Shown: in pieces, positions 1 to 9,754 of the stretch | Numbering within the stretch: the first letter of the stretch is position 1 | How the letters are laid out: every line of letters begins with the position of its first letter | DNA from: Nannobrachium achirus | Lineage: Eukaryota; Chordata; Actinopteri; Myctophiformes; Myctophidae | NCBI GenBank assembly: GCA_963921795.1 | Contig: OY997656.1 | Span: forward strand, 57,194,222 to 57,258,221 | DNA: 64,000 nucleotides | Direction of reading: 5' to 3' | Position numbers and translations under genes: made by a program | The notes under the pieces: model-generated | Seen by the model: only the letters and a program-made list of their open reading frames with translations | What the model was told of the DNA's origin: nothing | Databases searched by the model: none

Positions 1-29
1 GCATCCCCCCCACACACACACACACACTC

Positions 30-415
30 TACAAGCTCCCAACGTGTCACATTAGCAGATCTACAAGCTCACAACGTGTCACATTAGTAGATCTACAAGC
101 TCACAACGTGTCACATTAGCAGATCTACAAGCTCACAACGTGTCACATTAGTAGATCTACAAGCTCACAACGTGTCACATTAGTAGATCTACAAGCTCAC
201 AACGTGTCACATTAGTAGATCTACAAGCTCACGAAGTGTCACATTAGTAGATCTACAAGCTCACAACGTGTCACATTAGTAGATCTACAAGCTCACAACG
301 TGTCACATAAGCAGATCTACAAGCTCACAACGTGTCACATAAGCAGATCTACAAGCTCACAACGTGTCACATTACCAGATCTACAAGCTCACAAAGTGTC
401 ACATTCTGCTTGTAG
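30..415. repeat. 32-bp tandem array carrying the GATCTACAAGCTCACAACG core
   Basis: About 12 head-to-tail units, each containing CTACAAGCTCACAACG followed by TGTCACATTAG(T/C)AGAT. Unit starts step by 32 bp (61, 93, 125...). A short CA run precedes it. The core is the same as one arm of the hairpins scattered through the rest of the window. Confidence 0.95.
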
Positions 416-454
416 TTTGTCTGTTTTCGCAGAATGTTTGTCTCAGAACAATAC

Positions 455-770
455 GTTCTGAAGCTTGGATGTAAGGCCGTGGATCTAGGGCTGTCTGAAG
501 CTTGGATGTAAGGCCGTGGATCGGGCTGTCGCGGTAACATAAGTAAAACTGTTCTGAAGCTTGGATGTAAGGCCGTGGATCGGGCTGTCGCGGTAACATA
601 AGTAAAACTGTTCTGAAGCTTGGATGTAAGGCCGTGGATCGGGCTGTCGCGGTAACATAAGTAAAACTGTTCTGAAGCTTGGATGTAAGGCCGTGGATCA
701 GGGCTGTCGCGGTAACATAAGTAAGGCCGTGGATCGGGCTGTCGCGGTAACATAAGTAAAACTGTGGTGC
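455..770. repeat. 59-bp minisatellite
   Basis: Four to five units, several truncated, of a motif beginning GTTCTGAAGCTTGGATGTAA and ending CGCGGTAACATAAGTAAAACT. Full units start at about 551, 610 and 669. One strand stays open across the units only because of the repeat. I see no gene. Confidence 0.9.
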
Positions 771-1338
771 AATAAAGTGGCTCAGAAGTGCGATATGCGA
801 TAATATTGCAATGGCCGACGCCTCCCTTTTTTAAATAGTAATTTTATTCTGAAATTACTATAAGCAATAAACAAAAGTTACACTAAATAAGCTTTACAGT
901 GTTGCTTTTTAAATGGCAGAGATGGCAGTTTTTAAACAATTTTAAACAATAAAACAATTAAACAATTACTGTAGCTGTATTTTAATGTTAAAATCTTCAT
1001 TGATTTAATAACAGTGTAAAACGAACGCAGTAGGCTAACATATTTAATGCAAATAAAAACACCTTGTCCACCAGTCTTCTTTTTGTCCCCACCCCAAAAA
1101 AACAAACTTAATGTAGCAAGTAGAAACAGGCCTATTAACCAAAGAACCAACAATGGCCTAACAGCACGAGCACAATAATCTTAACGTAATGCTTTGTGAC
1201 AATTTTGTTGGGAGCTGCTTTGCGTTATTGTCTGCCCCCTTGCGGTTTGAAATTGTAATATTGTGGTATGCGATTATTGCGATAGCCACATGTGGATCTG
1301 TTCTGTTTCATACTGCAGTGGTGCTCTCACTCAAAATG
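771..1338. other. AT-rich stretch without recognised gene
   Basis: Contains short AAACAATT repeats near 930-965 and otherwise nothing I recognise. There is no splice-site-bounded open frame. Confidence 0.5.
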
Positions 1339-1340
1339 CC

Positions 1341-1397
<57 letters not shown>

Positions 1398-1851
1398 GGT
1401 CTATATATATGTATTAATCTGGTGTAATCTATGATGGTAATGACAGACAGCGTTGAGTTGTTCCACGCGTCCATTAGAGTGGGGTAACTGCAGGGCAGGG
1501 GTGGGGTGATGGGGGTTATGGGGTGTATATTTAGGCTCTACTGGGGGTCTATCTTGGGACGTAAGTGGAGGAGCGGGACCCCCCCCCCCCCCCCTGTCGG
1601 CCTGTTAAAGGGCAAACAGCTGTCCGTCACACGCAGGGGTTTAAAAGTGCACCGTGATGTCATCAGTGGTGGACTGGAGCACAGGAAGTGCACTGTGATG
1701 TCATACATAGCAGCCGGTATATACGGTACTGCTGCGTGATTATGGATCCCACTGGGAAAGCTGGATAACCACGCCCCGGACTCATTTTTGAAGCTTGTGA
1801 TTGGCTGAACCGGACGTAGGGAGCGCTCCGTTGTAGTCTCTTGGACCGCGC

Positions 1852-1896
<45 letters not shown>

Positions 1897-2350
1897 GGTC
1901 TATATATATGTATTAATCTGGTGTAATCTATGATGGTAATGACAGACAGCGTTGAGTTGTTCCACGCGTCCATTAGAGTGGGGTAACTGCAGGGCAGGGG
2001 TGGGGTGATGGGGGTTATGGGGTGTATATTTAGGCTCTACTGGGGGTCTATCTTGGGACGTAAGTGGAGGAGCGGGACCCCCCCCCCCCCCCCTGTCGGC
2101 CTGTTAAAGGGCAAACAGCTGTCCGTCACACGCAGGGGTTTAAAAGTGCACCGTGATGTCATCAGTGGTGGACTGGAGCACAGGAAGTGCACTGTGATGT
2201 CATACATAGCAGCCGGTATATACGGTACTGCTGCGTGATTATGGATCCCACTGGGAAAGCTGGATAACCACGCCCCGGACTCATTTTTGAAGCTTGTGAT
2301 TGGCTGAACCGGACGTAGGGAGCGCTCCGTTGTAGTCTCTTGGACCGCGC
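1339..2350. repeat. 499-bp direct tandem duplication with (CTGT)n
   Basis: Positions 1396-1851 and 1895-2350 read as identical with an offset of 499. Each copy is preceded by a (CTGT)n run (about 58 nt, then about 43 nt). The copies share a 15-C run (about 1578 and 2077) and diverge right after GGACCGCGC. The unchanged sequence implies a very recent duplication or an assembly artefact. Confidence 0.93.
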
Positions 2351-2590
2351 GAGGTGCACCAAAACCCAATTATCATTGCGTTTATCGTGCGCTTTCCCAG
2401 GCCGTAAGGCCTGAGCATAAATATAACGATTGCATTCACCACGGCCACTCGCACCTGCGGCGCTCGGGGGCGAAGAGCAGGACCAAGGTCCGCTGGCCTT
2501 CGCGCCGCTTGCAATGTCGTGGACAATAACTGTGAAAACGAGCGCTCTATGCCGTTTCCATCCATCTTTCCCAGTGGGATCCATAATCAG
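2233..2590. mobile_element. MITE with about 25-bp inverted ends and 9-10-bp target duplication (Mutator-like?)
   Basis: The left end GCGTGATTATGGATCCCAC and the right end are inverted copies, continuing through ACTGGGAAAG. Both sides carry CGGTACTGCT (2223-2232 and 2591-2600), a 9-10-bp target duplication as known for Mutator-type elements. The interior is GC-rich and shares sequence with 48180-48350. The upstream half is also in the first 499-bp copy. The superfamily is inferred. Confidence 0.65.
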
Positions 2591-3057
2591 GCGGTACTGC
2601 TACCATAACTACCATAACAGTGTAGCACATGGAACCAAATGGACTCTGTGGTATATCAAGGTTCAAGGTTGTACTTTATTGTTACATCTTTGGAAAAGGT
2701 ACATCAGTAAAATGTATTTTTGTTCGGCATCGATTACAGACAAAGCAGTGGTATATATAAAATAAAGCAGAACAACAGAAAGCAACACATCTAAAGATAA
2801 AATAATAAGTAATATGACTTAGGAAAGAAAGAGAGTGCAAATGCAAAAGAGCAAAGAGAATGAGAAAAGCATCTCAGCTGTACATGTGCATAACACATGT
2901 TTGGTGTATTTTATACACCAATGTCATGTTTTCCCCGTAGTAGCAACAACTGTGCTTTAACTTTTTGTAAACAACTATATTTTATATATGTGACGGAGAG
3001 AGTCGCAGCCCCAGCCTTGAAGCCTCAAAACTCTAGTATCTCCCCCGGATCAAAAAG

Positions 3058-3135
3058 ATGTCTCTTTGGTCTAGTGGTTAAGATATTGGACTTTCACGTG
3101 GGAGACCCGAGTAGGAACCCGGGTGGGGAGGTTCG
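3058..3135 (+). other. tRNA-Glu-like pseudogene or SINE head
   Basis: GGTCTAGTGGTTAAGATATTGG resembles the D-arm and A-box of tRNA-Glu, and TTC falls where an anticodon would be. The T-loop region reads GAGTAGGAACCCGG and lacks a clean TTCGA, so this is probably not a working tRNA. Confidence 0.35.
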
Positions 3136-3210
3136 GATCACCTCTGTATGTATTACATAATATTTGGTTCCATTTGTACACTCTCAGAGTTACAGAAATA
3201 GCCAACAATA

Positions 3211-3271
3211 GCAGATCTACAAGCTCACAACGCCTCGCACTGCAAGGCGTTGTGAGCTTGTAGATCGTCTA
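3211..3271. repeat. hairpin built on the GATCTACAAGCTCACAACGCC core
   Basis: The left arm GCAGATCTACAAGCTCACAACGCC pairs with the right arm GGCGTTGTGAGCTTGTAGATC across a short CG-rich loop. It lies at the edge of a copy of dispersed family A. Confidence 0.9.
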
Positions 3272-3545
3272 TTTTCGGCAAAGAGGTTTTGTGTAGAGGG
3301 GAAAAAGAGCAGACCAAGTACAGAGTGAAAGGTCAAGTTTATTATGTATTGACGGTTCAAGTGGTTAAATATCTGAAAACACAAATTGACATGAATCCAA
3401 AATACACTGATGATTGTGCTGTCAAACGATGAAACTATATGGGATCTATGAACAGGTTGTGGGGGGTCCCTGCTCCATCTCTCTCTCTCAACTAAGGGGT
3501 CCTTGGCCTGAAAACGTTGAAGACCCCAGGTGTAGACAGAAAGCA
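3272..3545 (-). mobile_element. dispersed repeat family A (hAT-like end), reverse copy
   Basis: Related to 43285-43600 and 48580-48800: shared text includes TTGACGGTTCAAGTGGTTAAATA, the ATGAATCCAAAATACACTGATGA block and a CTCTCTCAACTAAGGGG end. The forward copies begin near CAGGGGTCTTCAAC, a hAT-type terminus. No coding capacity. Confidence 0.6.
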
Positions 3546-3889
3546 TGATGGTACAACATGGTGAAACATTCAGCAACAATACAAAGCTCACAGAGTGTCC
3601 ATGTTGCAATATGTCAGCTATTTCTGGCGAAGGCATTTAGTGTAGGAGAGCAAAAACAGCACAGGCGTGCTCTGGGGAGCTCTGGGGAATCCCTCCAACT
3701 AAGTATATAAGTATAGTTTTTTTATAGTATTTAAGTATTAAAGGGGTTTAAGTGGTGTTAAAGGTGACTGTTGTGGAGACAGTAACCAGAGAACTGGTCT
3801 CATGTTGTTTTTGTTTTGTTTTGTTTCTGAGAACGGGGGCTGTTTCCCAGTTTTTATTTGCACCCGTTAAAGACGCACCGTCAGGGCCC

Positions 3890-4140
3890 ATGGCAGTGGC
3901 CCAAGAGGTAGAGCGGTCGCTTGGCGACCGTAAGGTTCCCCAGTTCGATCCCAGGCTCCCCCAAAGTTACTGCCGAAGTGTCCTTGAGCAAGACACTCAA
4001 CCCCTGCTTGCTGATAGGTGTTGTTGTATGTACTGGGAGCTTGCATGGTTTCCTCCGCGGTGTATGATGCTCTGTAATCTATTGGTGCTCTGTAAAATGC
4101 CTTGGATAAAGGCGCTTTACTGTAAAGCACCATTTACCAT
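3890..4140 (+). mobile_element. tRNA-derived SINE
   Basis: A-box-like GTGGCCCAAGAGGTAGAG, B-box-like GTTCGATCCC, then the GTCCTTGAGCAAGACACTCAACCC body and a 3' tail GATAAAGGCGCTTTACTGTAAAGCACCATTTACCATTTA. It shares the body with copies at 21209, 37995 and 58835. Confidence 0.85.
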
Positions 4141-4454
4141 TTACTTGGTAAAAGTGGCCAGTTCTTCTGACACCAGCCAAGGCAGCCATACAGCATCCAT
4201 GAGGCTGATGTGGACATGCAGTAATTTGTGTGTGAACGACATAACACAAGTTCTATTGTGAATACAATATACTGTACTTCCTTTGAATCTTCAAGTATTG
4301 TATGACAATACTACCGGTATTGGCCTCACTTTTTTCTTCAGTTCAATGTTGAAAATGGGTGGTTTTCCCTTTTAATTAGTTTAAAGACATTTATACATGT
4401 ACATATTATGTATCTATTTTTTCCCACTAAAACTTTTTTAGACCAGTTTTCAAC

Positions 4455-4805
4455 GACTAAGGCCATGGCTACACGGAGCTGGATATTTCTGAAGTTAGAC
4501 TTTTTTTTGTGCTGTTGGGGCTTGCAGCCACATGAAGCTGGATATTTCGGCCGCGAAGCTGGATATTTTTTAAACCGGATAAATAAGTGAAGACATTGAA
4601 AAATATCCGATTCACTGGATCCGTGTAGACACGGTACCCGGATATCTCTTAAGACTTTACTGTGTGTGTGTGTGCTTGTCCCCTAGTGGAAGTCTGGGGA
4701 CTCAGATTATTTTAGACCTAGATATCTTTGTCGTGTGGACGTAGATATTTTTCTATGTGGATATCTGAAAAAACGGGATATATGAAAAATCCAGCTCTGT
4801 ATAAT
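4455..4805. mobile_element. probable degenerate MITE
   Basis: GGCTACACGGAGCTGGATAT at the left is loosely mirrored by ATATGAAAAATCCAGCTCTGT at the right, and GCTGGATATTT recurs inside. No target duplication could be fixed. Confidence 0.35.
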
Positions 4806-4856
4806 CCTTTTTGCTCTGTGCTGTGAACATTCATGTCTAAGCAATGTGTCTGCTGA

Positions 4857-4914
4857 AGTACAGTACAGTACAGTACAGTACAGTACAGTACAGTACAGTA
4901 CAGTACAGTACAGT
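4857..4914. repeat. (CAGTA)n microsatellite
   Basis: About 11 perfect pentanucleotide units, 70 bp upstream of the first smoothelin-like exon in the window. The reverse-complement motif TACTG builds the large array at 49803-50385. Confidence 0.97.
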
Positions 4915-4984
4915 AGACACCTGGGAGTGGTGTCAGGTTCTTCTGTATAATTCTAACTGCTAGTGTTTGTGTTTGACTGAACAG

Positions 4985-5066
4985 GGAGAAGCCAAGGAGG
5001 GGAGAACAGCAGACTCTACCGTGAACCCAACCCTACAGGAGAACGGGACCGGAGCCAGAGAGCAAG
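4985..5066 (+). CDS. smtnl: smoothelin-like gene, first exon visible in window (internal exon)
   Basis: The acceptor GTTTGACTGAACAG precedes it and the donor CAAG|gtagac follows. The 82-nt frame reads GEAKEGRTADSTVNPTLQENG..AREQ, enters in phase 0 and leaves in phase 1, matching the next exon. The sequence is polar and low-complexity with no domain, as expected for the linker upstream of the CH domain in smoothelin-like proteins. The start codon and any earlier exons are outside the window. It is assigned to this gene only because its phase and strand fit and because it looks exonic. Transcript evidence would settle it. Confidence 0.7.
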
Positions 5067-5252
5067 GTAGACTAAACACATCCACTGCAGCCACACAGTA
5101 TCTTACTGTTTACTAGTAAGACGCCCTAAGGGCACAGGCGTGTGCCGTGCACACATCTGCCTGGGTGACAGCAGACTGCTGGGCGAGCGCTGGCGCTTTG
5201 GCATGGGATCAACTTTGACCCAAAACAAATGCACAGACCTGGTTGGTTGTTT

Positions 5253-5697
5253 AAAGGACAACTCCTCCCTAAAATTTAGGGAGGAGTTGTCCTTTAAACA
5301 ACCAACCAGGTATGTGCATTTATTTATTTATTTATTGGGCTTACTTTCCTACGTATATTGATCCAAAAAAACTGTCCAAAGTTGTGCCAAATGCTCACCC
5401 CAAAATATTATTTATGAGATTGTGGTGGCTTGTGTGGAACAACCAAGGCATGAATGTGTTTGTAATGACAACTAGTAACATGTTCATGGAAAAGAAAATC
5501 ACTTTTGACCACAACAGATAGTGTAAAAGTGATAGGCTTATAGGCTCCACTCTATGCTATGAGAGCTGCTGGGTTCTGCTGGGGAAACTGGAAAACAGGG
5601 GCATTTGTGCCTAATGGACCCCATGGCCAGTAATTTGGGATCAATATAAGTAGGAAAATGAGCCTAGAAGTGATTTAGGGAGGAGTTGTCCTTTAAG
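5253..5697. mobile_element. TTAA-type MITE (ends TTAAAGGACAACTCCTCCC)
   Basis: Inverted ends TTAAAGGACAACTCCTCCCTAAA (5253-5275) and their complement at 5676-5697. The left end is followed at once by a second inverted copy, forming the palindrome at 5232-5311. Intronic, between exons 1 and 2. Confidence 0.75.
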
Positions 5698-5819
5698 TTG
5701 GACAAAATGTGGACGTCTGACATCATAGATGTCTGATGTCATAGACCACAGGAGACTGGCACAATATGTCCATATATGGGCATTTCCAGATATGGGCTTA
5801 ATTGTCTATTTACTACCTG

Positions 5820-6162
5820 TAAAGCCTGTATCATAGTCGGGTCCGAGGTGGAAGGCTTTACACCGCGGTGTAGTCTTTTTGAGTCTTTTTGAGTCATGAA
5901 ACTACAACGTTACATCATTCCTCACGGTGGAGAGCTTTACACCGTGAGTCCCAACACATCTCTCTGTTTTTACTATCAGACAGACAGGCTCTACACCCCG
6001 TTCACTGATTGGTCGACCTGAACCGGTCTAGACGGGGTAAAGGACTTCACCGTGGGCCGTGACTATGATGGCCTGCACTTATTTTCTGACTTGAGGTGGA
6101 AAGCTTTCCACCTCAAATTTGCGGTGGATAGGTCTCCACCGTACACTCTGATACGGGCTTAA
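5820..6162. mobile_element. Harbinger-like MITE with TAA target duplication
   Basis: TAA then AGCCTGTATCATAGTCGG at the left, and a mirrored ...CTCTGATACGGGCT then TAA at the right. It contains internal inverted blocks around GGTGGAAAGCTTTCCACC. A 3-bp TAA/TTA duplication is typical of PIF/Harbinger elements; the assignment is inferred. Confidence 0.6.
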
Positions 6163-6570
6163 GGGTCCATTTGGTTCCATTTGTCCACTCTCAGAGTTAC
6201 AGACCCACGAGGATCCATTTAGTTTTAGCTGGGGACCCCCCTAGAACTCCCTCAAGGACCCCTGGGCCCCCACTTTGAGAACCAATGAGTTAGCAGATAA
6301 TATAGGCTCTTAAAGCTTCTTAAAACAGATTACACACCCCATAAGGTTTACGTTTGTTAAACTGACGTGATATTGATACGTTTCATTTGTCATTTTAGAG
6401 CTATTCAAAAGTCCAGATACCCTCTATACACTTAAACTTTAAGTTGGTTTATTTACTGTTAAGAAACAATGTTGCACGTTAAGTTAATCTGGGGACCCTC
6501 CCAAAATAATTTGGAGACCCCCCTGGGGGTCCACTGCCCTAGGGTGCACCCACTTTGAGAAACCCGCCCT
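6163..6570. mobile_element. hAT-like fragments (families with GGGACCCC-rich ends)
   Basis: Contains GGTCCATTTGGTTCCATTTG, CACTTTGAGAACCAATGAG and GATACCCTCTATACACTTAAACTTT. These blocks are shared with 9900-10205, 17160-17440 and 61800-61950. Terminal TTCTCAA-type ends suggest hAT elements; the copies are broken. Confidence 0.5.
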
Positions 6571-6581
6571 AAATAACACCC

Positions 6582-6582
<1 letters not shown>

Positions 6583-6632
<50 letters not shown>
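6583..6632. repeat. (GT)n microsatellite
   Basis: About 25 GT units, intronic. Confidence 0.97.
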
Positions 6633-6639
6633 AGTGTTG

Positions 6640-6788
6640 TTTTTGACAGCAAATTTTGATTTAGTTTTAGTCATAGTCTTTTGAATAAAATGTCATTTAG
6701 TTTTAGTCATAATTTAGTCACCTGAAAAGTGTTTGTTTTAGTCTAGTTTTAGTCGACTAAATATCATAAAAGTTTAGGCGACTAAATC

Positions 6789-6790
<2 letters not shown>
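6640..6790. repeat. GTTTTAGTC-rich dispersed repeat
   Basis: Repeated TTTAGTTTTAGTCATA and TAGTCGACTAAA blocks, also at 9760-9850. It runs up to the microsatellite that forms the exon 2 acceptor. Confidence 0.6.
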
Positions 6791-6827
<37 letters not shown>

Positions 6828-6829
6828 AG
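6791..6829 (+). repeat. (CGTG)n microsatellite forming the exon 2 splice acceptor
   Basis: The run of CGTG units continues to GCGTGCAG, and this AG is the acceptor implied by the exon 2 frame. There is no polypyrimidine tract; the repeat takes its place. Confidence 0.85.
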
Positions 6830-7015
6830 GAGGTTCCACCACCACACAGCAGGAGGGCTCCCAGGTAGACGCTGATGTAAGAGAGGAGCAGAGCACAGCT
6901 GAGGCTGTCATCACCGTGCACGCTCCTCTCAACGTGCACGCTCCTCTCAACGCCACCGAGGCCTTGGCTGCCAGCGTCACAGAGGCAACGTTGTCAACAC
7001 CAAAGACGCACGACG
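6830..7015 (+). CDS. smtnl: smoothelin-like gene, exon 2
   Basis: 186 nt, phase 1 to 1. Joined to the previous G it reads GGSTTTQQEGSQVDADVREE...AVITVHAPLNVHAPLNATEALAASVTEATLSTPKTHD. HAPLNV is duplicated in tandem (HAPLNVHAPLNA). The acceptor is embedded in a CGTG microsatellite, and the donor GACG|gtcggt is weak. The phase fits both neighbours and base composition is coding-like, so I keep it, but both splice sites are poor. The frame stays open past the donor, so a different end is possible. No known domain. Confidence 0.65.
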
Positions 7016-7216
7016 GTCGGTCTCTGCAGCTCGCTGCCCTTTGTTTCCACGTGCTGTGTTGTTGTGTGCGCACGTGTATGCATGTTGTCTTGTCTACTCT
7101 GTATACATGGAACGTTCGTAACGTGTGTTTATGTTGGGGCCCCCACTCTAAAACGAGATGGCACATCTCAAGTGGTTAATCCTGATAAAGAAACTTGAAT
7201 CATCATGTGGTGATAT

Positions 7217-7789
7217 AGCCTGGCGGGGCCTGACATCATACTGTGTTCACTCACTCATTCCTTCCCCAGTATAACGTCTGGCCTTCGGCCTATTGGCAGC
7301 TTGAAAAGTGGGCGGGAGTACTTGCCTTGACAGACAGACTCCTCTAACCAATCAGCGTGGCAAAACATCTCTCAGCCAGTCGGAAGAACGGCAAACAAAC
7401 ACGTCTTTTCGGCCGATGAACTCCGCTAGCGCATACTCTGTGTTCCTTTTTAATTGTTGTAATTGATTCCAACTCTGAAATAACTGCACTTATTGCTTGT
7501 TTTATCGTTAGTGTTAACTGTTACACTTGTTGCATCGCGAGGGCAGCCATTGTTGTTTTGAAAATGCTGCAGCATGCATCTACGTCACCGTCTACACATG
7601 GACCAATCAGGGAAAGCTTTTCACTTGTTGTCAGGAAGACTACGTTTGTTGTGCGGACAGCAGTCACTGATTGGCCCTGATCAGAAAATAATCAGTATAC
7701 TCACTGCCTATATCTGGAAGGCCAGACGTTATACTGGGAAGGAATGAGTGAGTGAACGCAGTAAGACGTCAGGCCCCGCCAGGCTAGTG
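7217..7789. mobile_element. foldback MITE with about 75-bp inverted ends
   Basis: The left AGCCTGGCGGGGCCTGAC...CACTCACTCATTCCTTCCC...AGTATAACGTCTGGCCTT is mirrored by AAGGCCAGACGTTATACTGGGAAGG...GTCAGGCCCCGCCAGGCT at the right. A small related footprint (CTAGCCTGG...CAGGCTAG) lies at 43997-44059. Non-coding, intronic. Confidence 0.85.
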
Positions 7790-7949
7790 GTGATAGGCTG
7801 TGTGAAGGCTGTGAGAAGGCTTAGAATGTTATTTATTTTACTTTCCGTATGCAGTGATGACCAGTGTTACTGGATACAGTGTTTGTTTGTTTGTTTGTTT
7901 CACTTACAAGAAGATTTAAAACAGTTTACAAAGATTTGGAAAACGTGAA

Positions 7950-8655
7950 GGAGATGCCTAAAAGCCCTCCAGGGGCTTGAGAAGTGGCATTCTCCAAAAA
8001 TGTTACATTCAAACGATTAAATTACAACAAAGTAGAATATATTTATCCTTTAAACATAAAACAATAGACATGTCATACAGATGAAAAGACTGAGTAAAAA
8101 GAAGAAAATAAATTATTTCACAACAATAAACAGTCAAAGACACACAGAAGATTAACCTCTTAAGGAAAATAATTAATAGACCCAGGTTCATTTAGTAGAG
8201 CATATGGAAAGTATATACTGGAAATGATTTCAGGACCTTCTTAAATTGATGAGAAGACAACTCACATAGATATGATGGCAGAGAATTGTATATGTTTGAC
8301 CCTCTGAAGCCTATATCAAATTGAGTTTGAGACGTACATGCTTTGGTGGTCTGAGGTCATTTGCGCCACATGTTGGATAGTTATGGACCTGAGAATTACG
8401 CCCAACTATATTATGAAGAAATGAGGGAAGGGTTCTCTCCAACGAGCCATGAACAAATAGACCAATTTGAAGATGGTTGACTTGAAAAACACTGAGGACA
8501 CCTAATGGAATAAACAAAGGTTGAGATGAATGTCTTGGATGAACACATGCCAAAAATGAATAATATGTTTCTCAGACTGGAGCGTTTATCCTCATTCAGG
8601 GCCAATAACATGGTGTTTTTGGGAAGCGACAAACATTCTATTATCTTTCCATCTG
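7950..8655. other. intronic stretch without recognised gene
   Basis: AT-rich. The minus strand has short open frames but no motif I recognise. It could be a decayed LINE fragment; this is not supported by a named motif. Confidence 0.35.
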
Positions 8656-8714
8656 GCATACATGAGTGAATGAATGAATGAGTGAATCAATCATCAATCA
8701 ATCAATCATTTCAG

Positions 8715-9011
8715 TGTCTGAACTGAAGGAGGCGGGGTCTCAAGTTATCCAGGAAGTGTCAGACCCCGTCCCGGGGGCCGCCGTGCCTCATCTCCCCCTC
8801 ACGGCGGCCACCAAGCCTGGCCCGGAGTGTCCACCCGCTGCCCAGGATGCTGCTCCACCCAGACCTCCACCCGCTGCCCAGGACGCTGCTCCACCCAGGG
8901 CTCCACCCGCTGCCCAGGACGCTGCTCCACCCAGACCTCCACCCGCTGCCCAGGATGCTGCTCCACCCACAGAGGAAGGCCTCAAACCGGGACGATATCC
9001 CTTCAGACGCG
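8715..9011 (+). CDS. smtnl: smoothelin-like gene, exon 3 (proline-rich module with 12-residue repeats)
   Basis: 297 nt, phase 1 to 1, acceptor ATCATTTCAG and donor CGCG|gtgagc. It reads SELKEAGSQVIQEVSDPVPG, AAVPHLPLTAATKPGPEC, then four 12-residue repeats PPAAQDAAPPRP (36-nt period; units start at 8831, 8867, 8903 and 8939), and ends EEGLKPGRYPFRRG. The PHLPLTAATK opening and the KPGRYPFRRG ending recur in exons 4 and 5, so these exons look like duplicated modules. The region is probably a flexible linker. No catalytic or binding motif is recognised. The four repeats are nearly identical at DNA level and may vary between individuals. Confidence 0.85.
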
Positions 9012-9165
9012 GTGAGCCTCGAGATCACTGTTCTATGACTCTATTGTTCTATTAATCTATTGTTCTATGATTCTATTGTTCTATTAATGTATTGTTCTAT
9101 AGATGTGTTGAACCACAAGATCACTGTTCTATGATTCTAATGTTCTATTGTTCTATAGACAAAAC
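9012..9165. repeat. TCTATTGTTCTATGA-type tandem repeat just after exon 3
   Basis: Degenerate units of about 15 bp (CTATTGTTCTATTAAT, GTTCTATGATTC) with a second GATCACTGTTCTATGA block. It begins within 20 nt of the exon 3 donor. Confidence 0.8.
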
Positions 9166-9754
9166 AAGATTTAAATAATTCATCAATTTAACATTTTTTC
9201 GAAAGTATTTCATATGCACGAAGCTACATGTTGTGAGCTTTTAGATCTGCTATTTTCAGTAGTTTGGATCCATTGCGGTTCAAGTGTTCTTTAACTTTTA
9301 ATCTTTATATTTCTTTTGTTAATTCATTGCTATTATGTCTCTTTGATATGTTTGTTCTTAATAATCTATTAAATGAGACAACAACTTGATGTTCTTGAAG
9401 TCGGAGGGGATAAGTTCCCTCAGCGTTGACAGGAGAGATGATCAGAGGAGCAGAGTTTCTACCACCATCATTAAGACGTGGACAGAAGAATGGAAAGAGT
9501 TTCTCAGTGAAGATGTAGCCAGTAAAAGTGTAGAAACAATCTCTGGTCTCCACGTCATAAACTGGTGATAAACATCAGAGCCCAGTGATAAACAGCATAC
9601 GTAGAAGGACCAGAGGCTCAGACCAGGACTATAAATCACATGCCATAATCATCCATCCATGACAGAGACAACTCCAGTTAAACACCCAGGACTACGCTCC
9701 ACTGACAGATGGATGAACCGTGGCCAAGATGTTGTTACCAGCTTCCTTTCTCTT
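9166..9754. other. intronic stretch without recognised gene
   Basis: Carries one half-site of the hairpin core near 9230-9255 (GTTGTGAGCTTTTAGATCTGC). Otherwise unrecognised. Confidence 0.4.

Noticed and set aside
30..415. CRISPR-like direct repeats
   Set aside because: Units are contiguous with no variable spacers, and the genome is eukaryotic.
1506..2238. Two identical 77-codon open frames
   Set aside because: They come from the 499-bp duplication. The frame crosses a poly-C run and a MITE edge and has no domain.
8759..9028. Long open frames on the minus strand opposite exon 3 (SWAAGGGLGGAA repeats)
   Set aside because: They arise because the 36-nt repeat has no stop in several frames. 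The plus frame alone has matching splice sites and phases.
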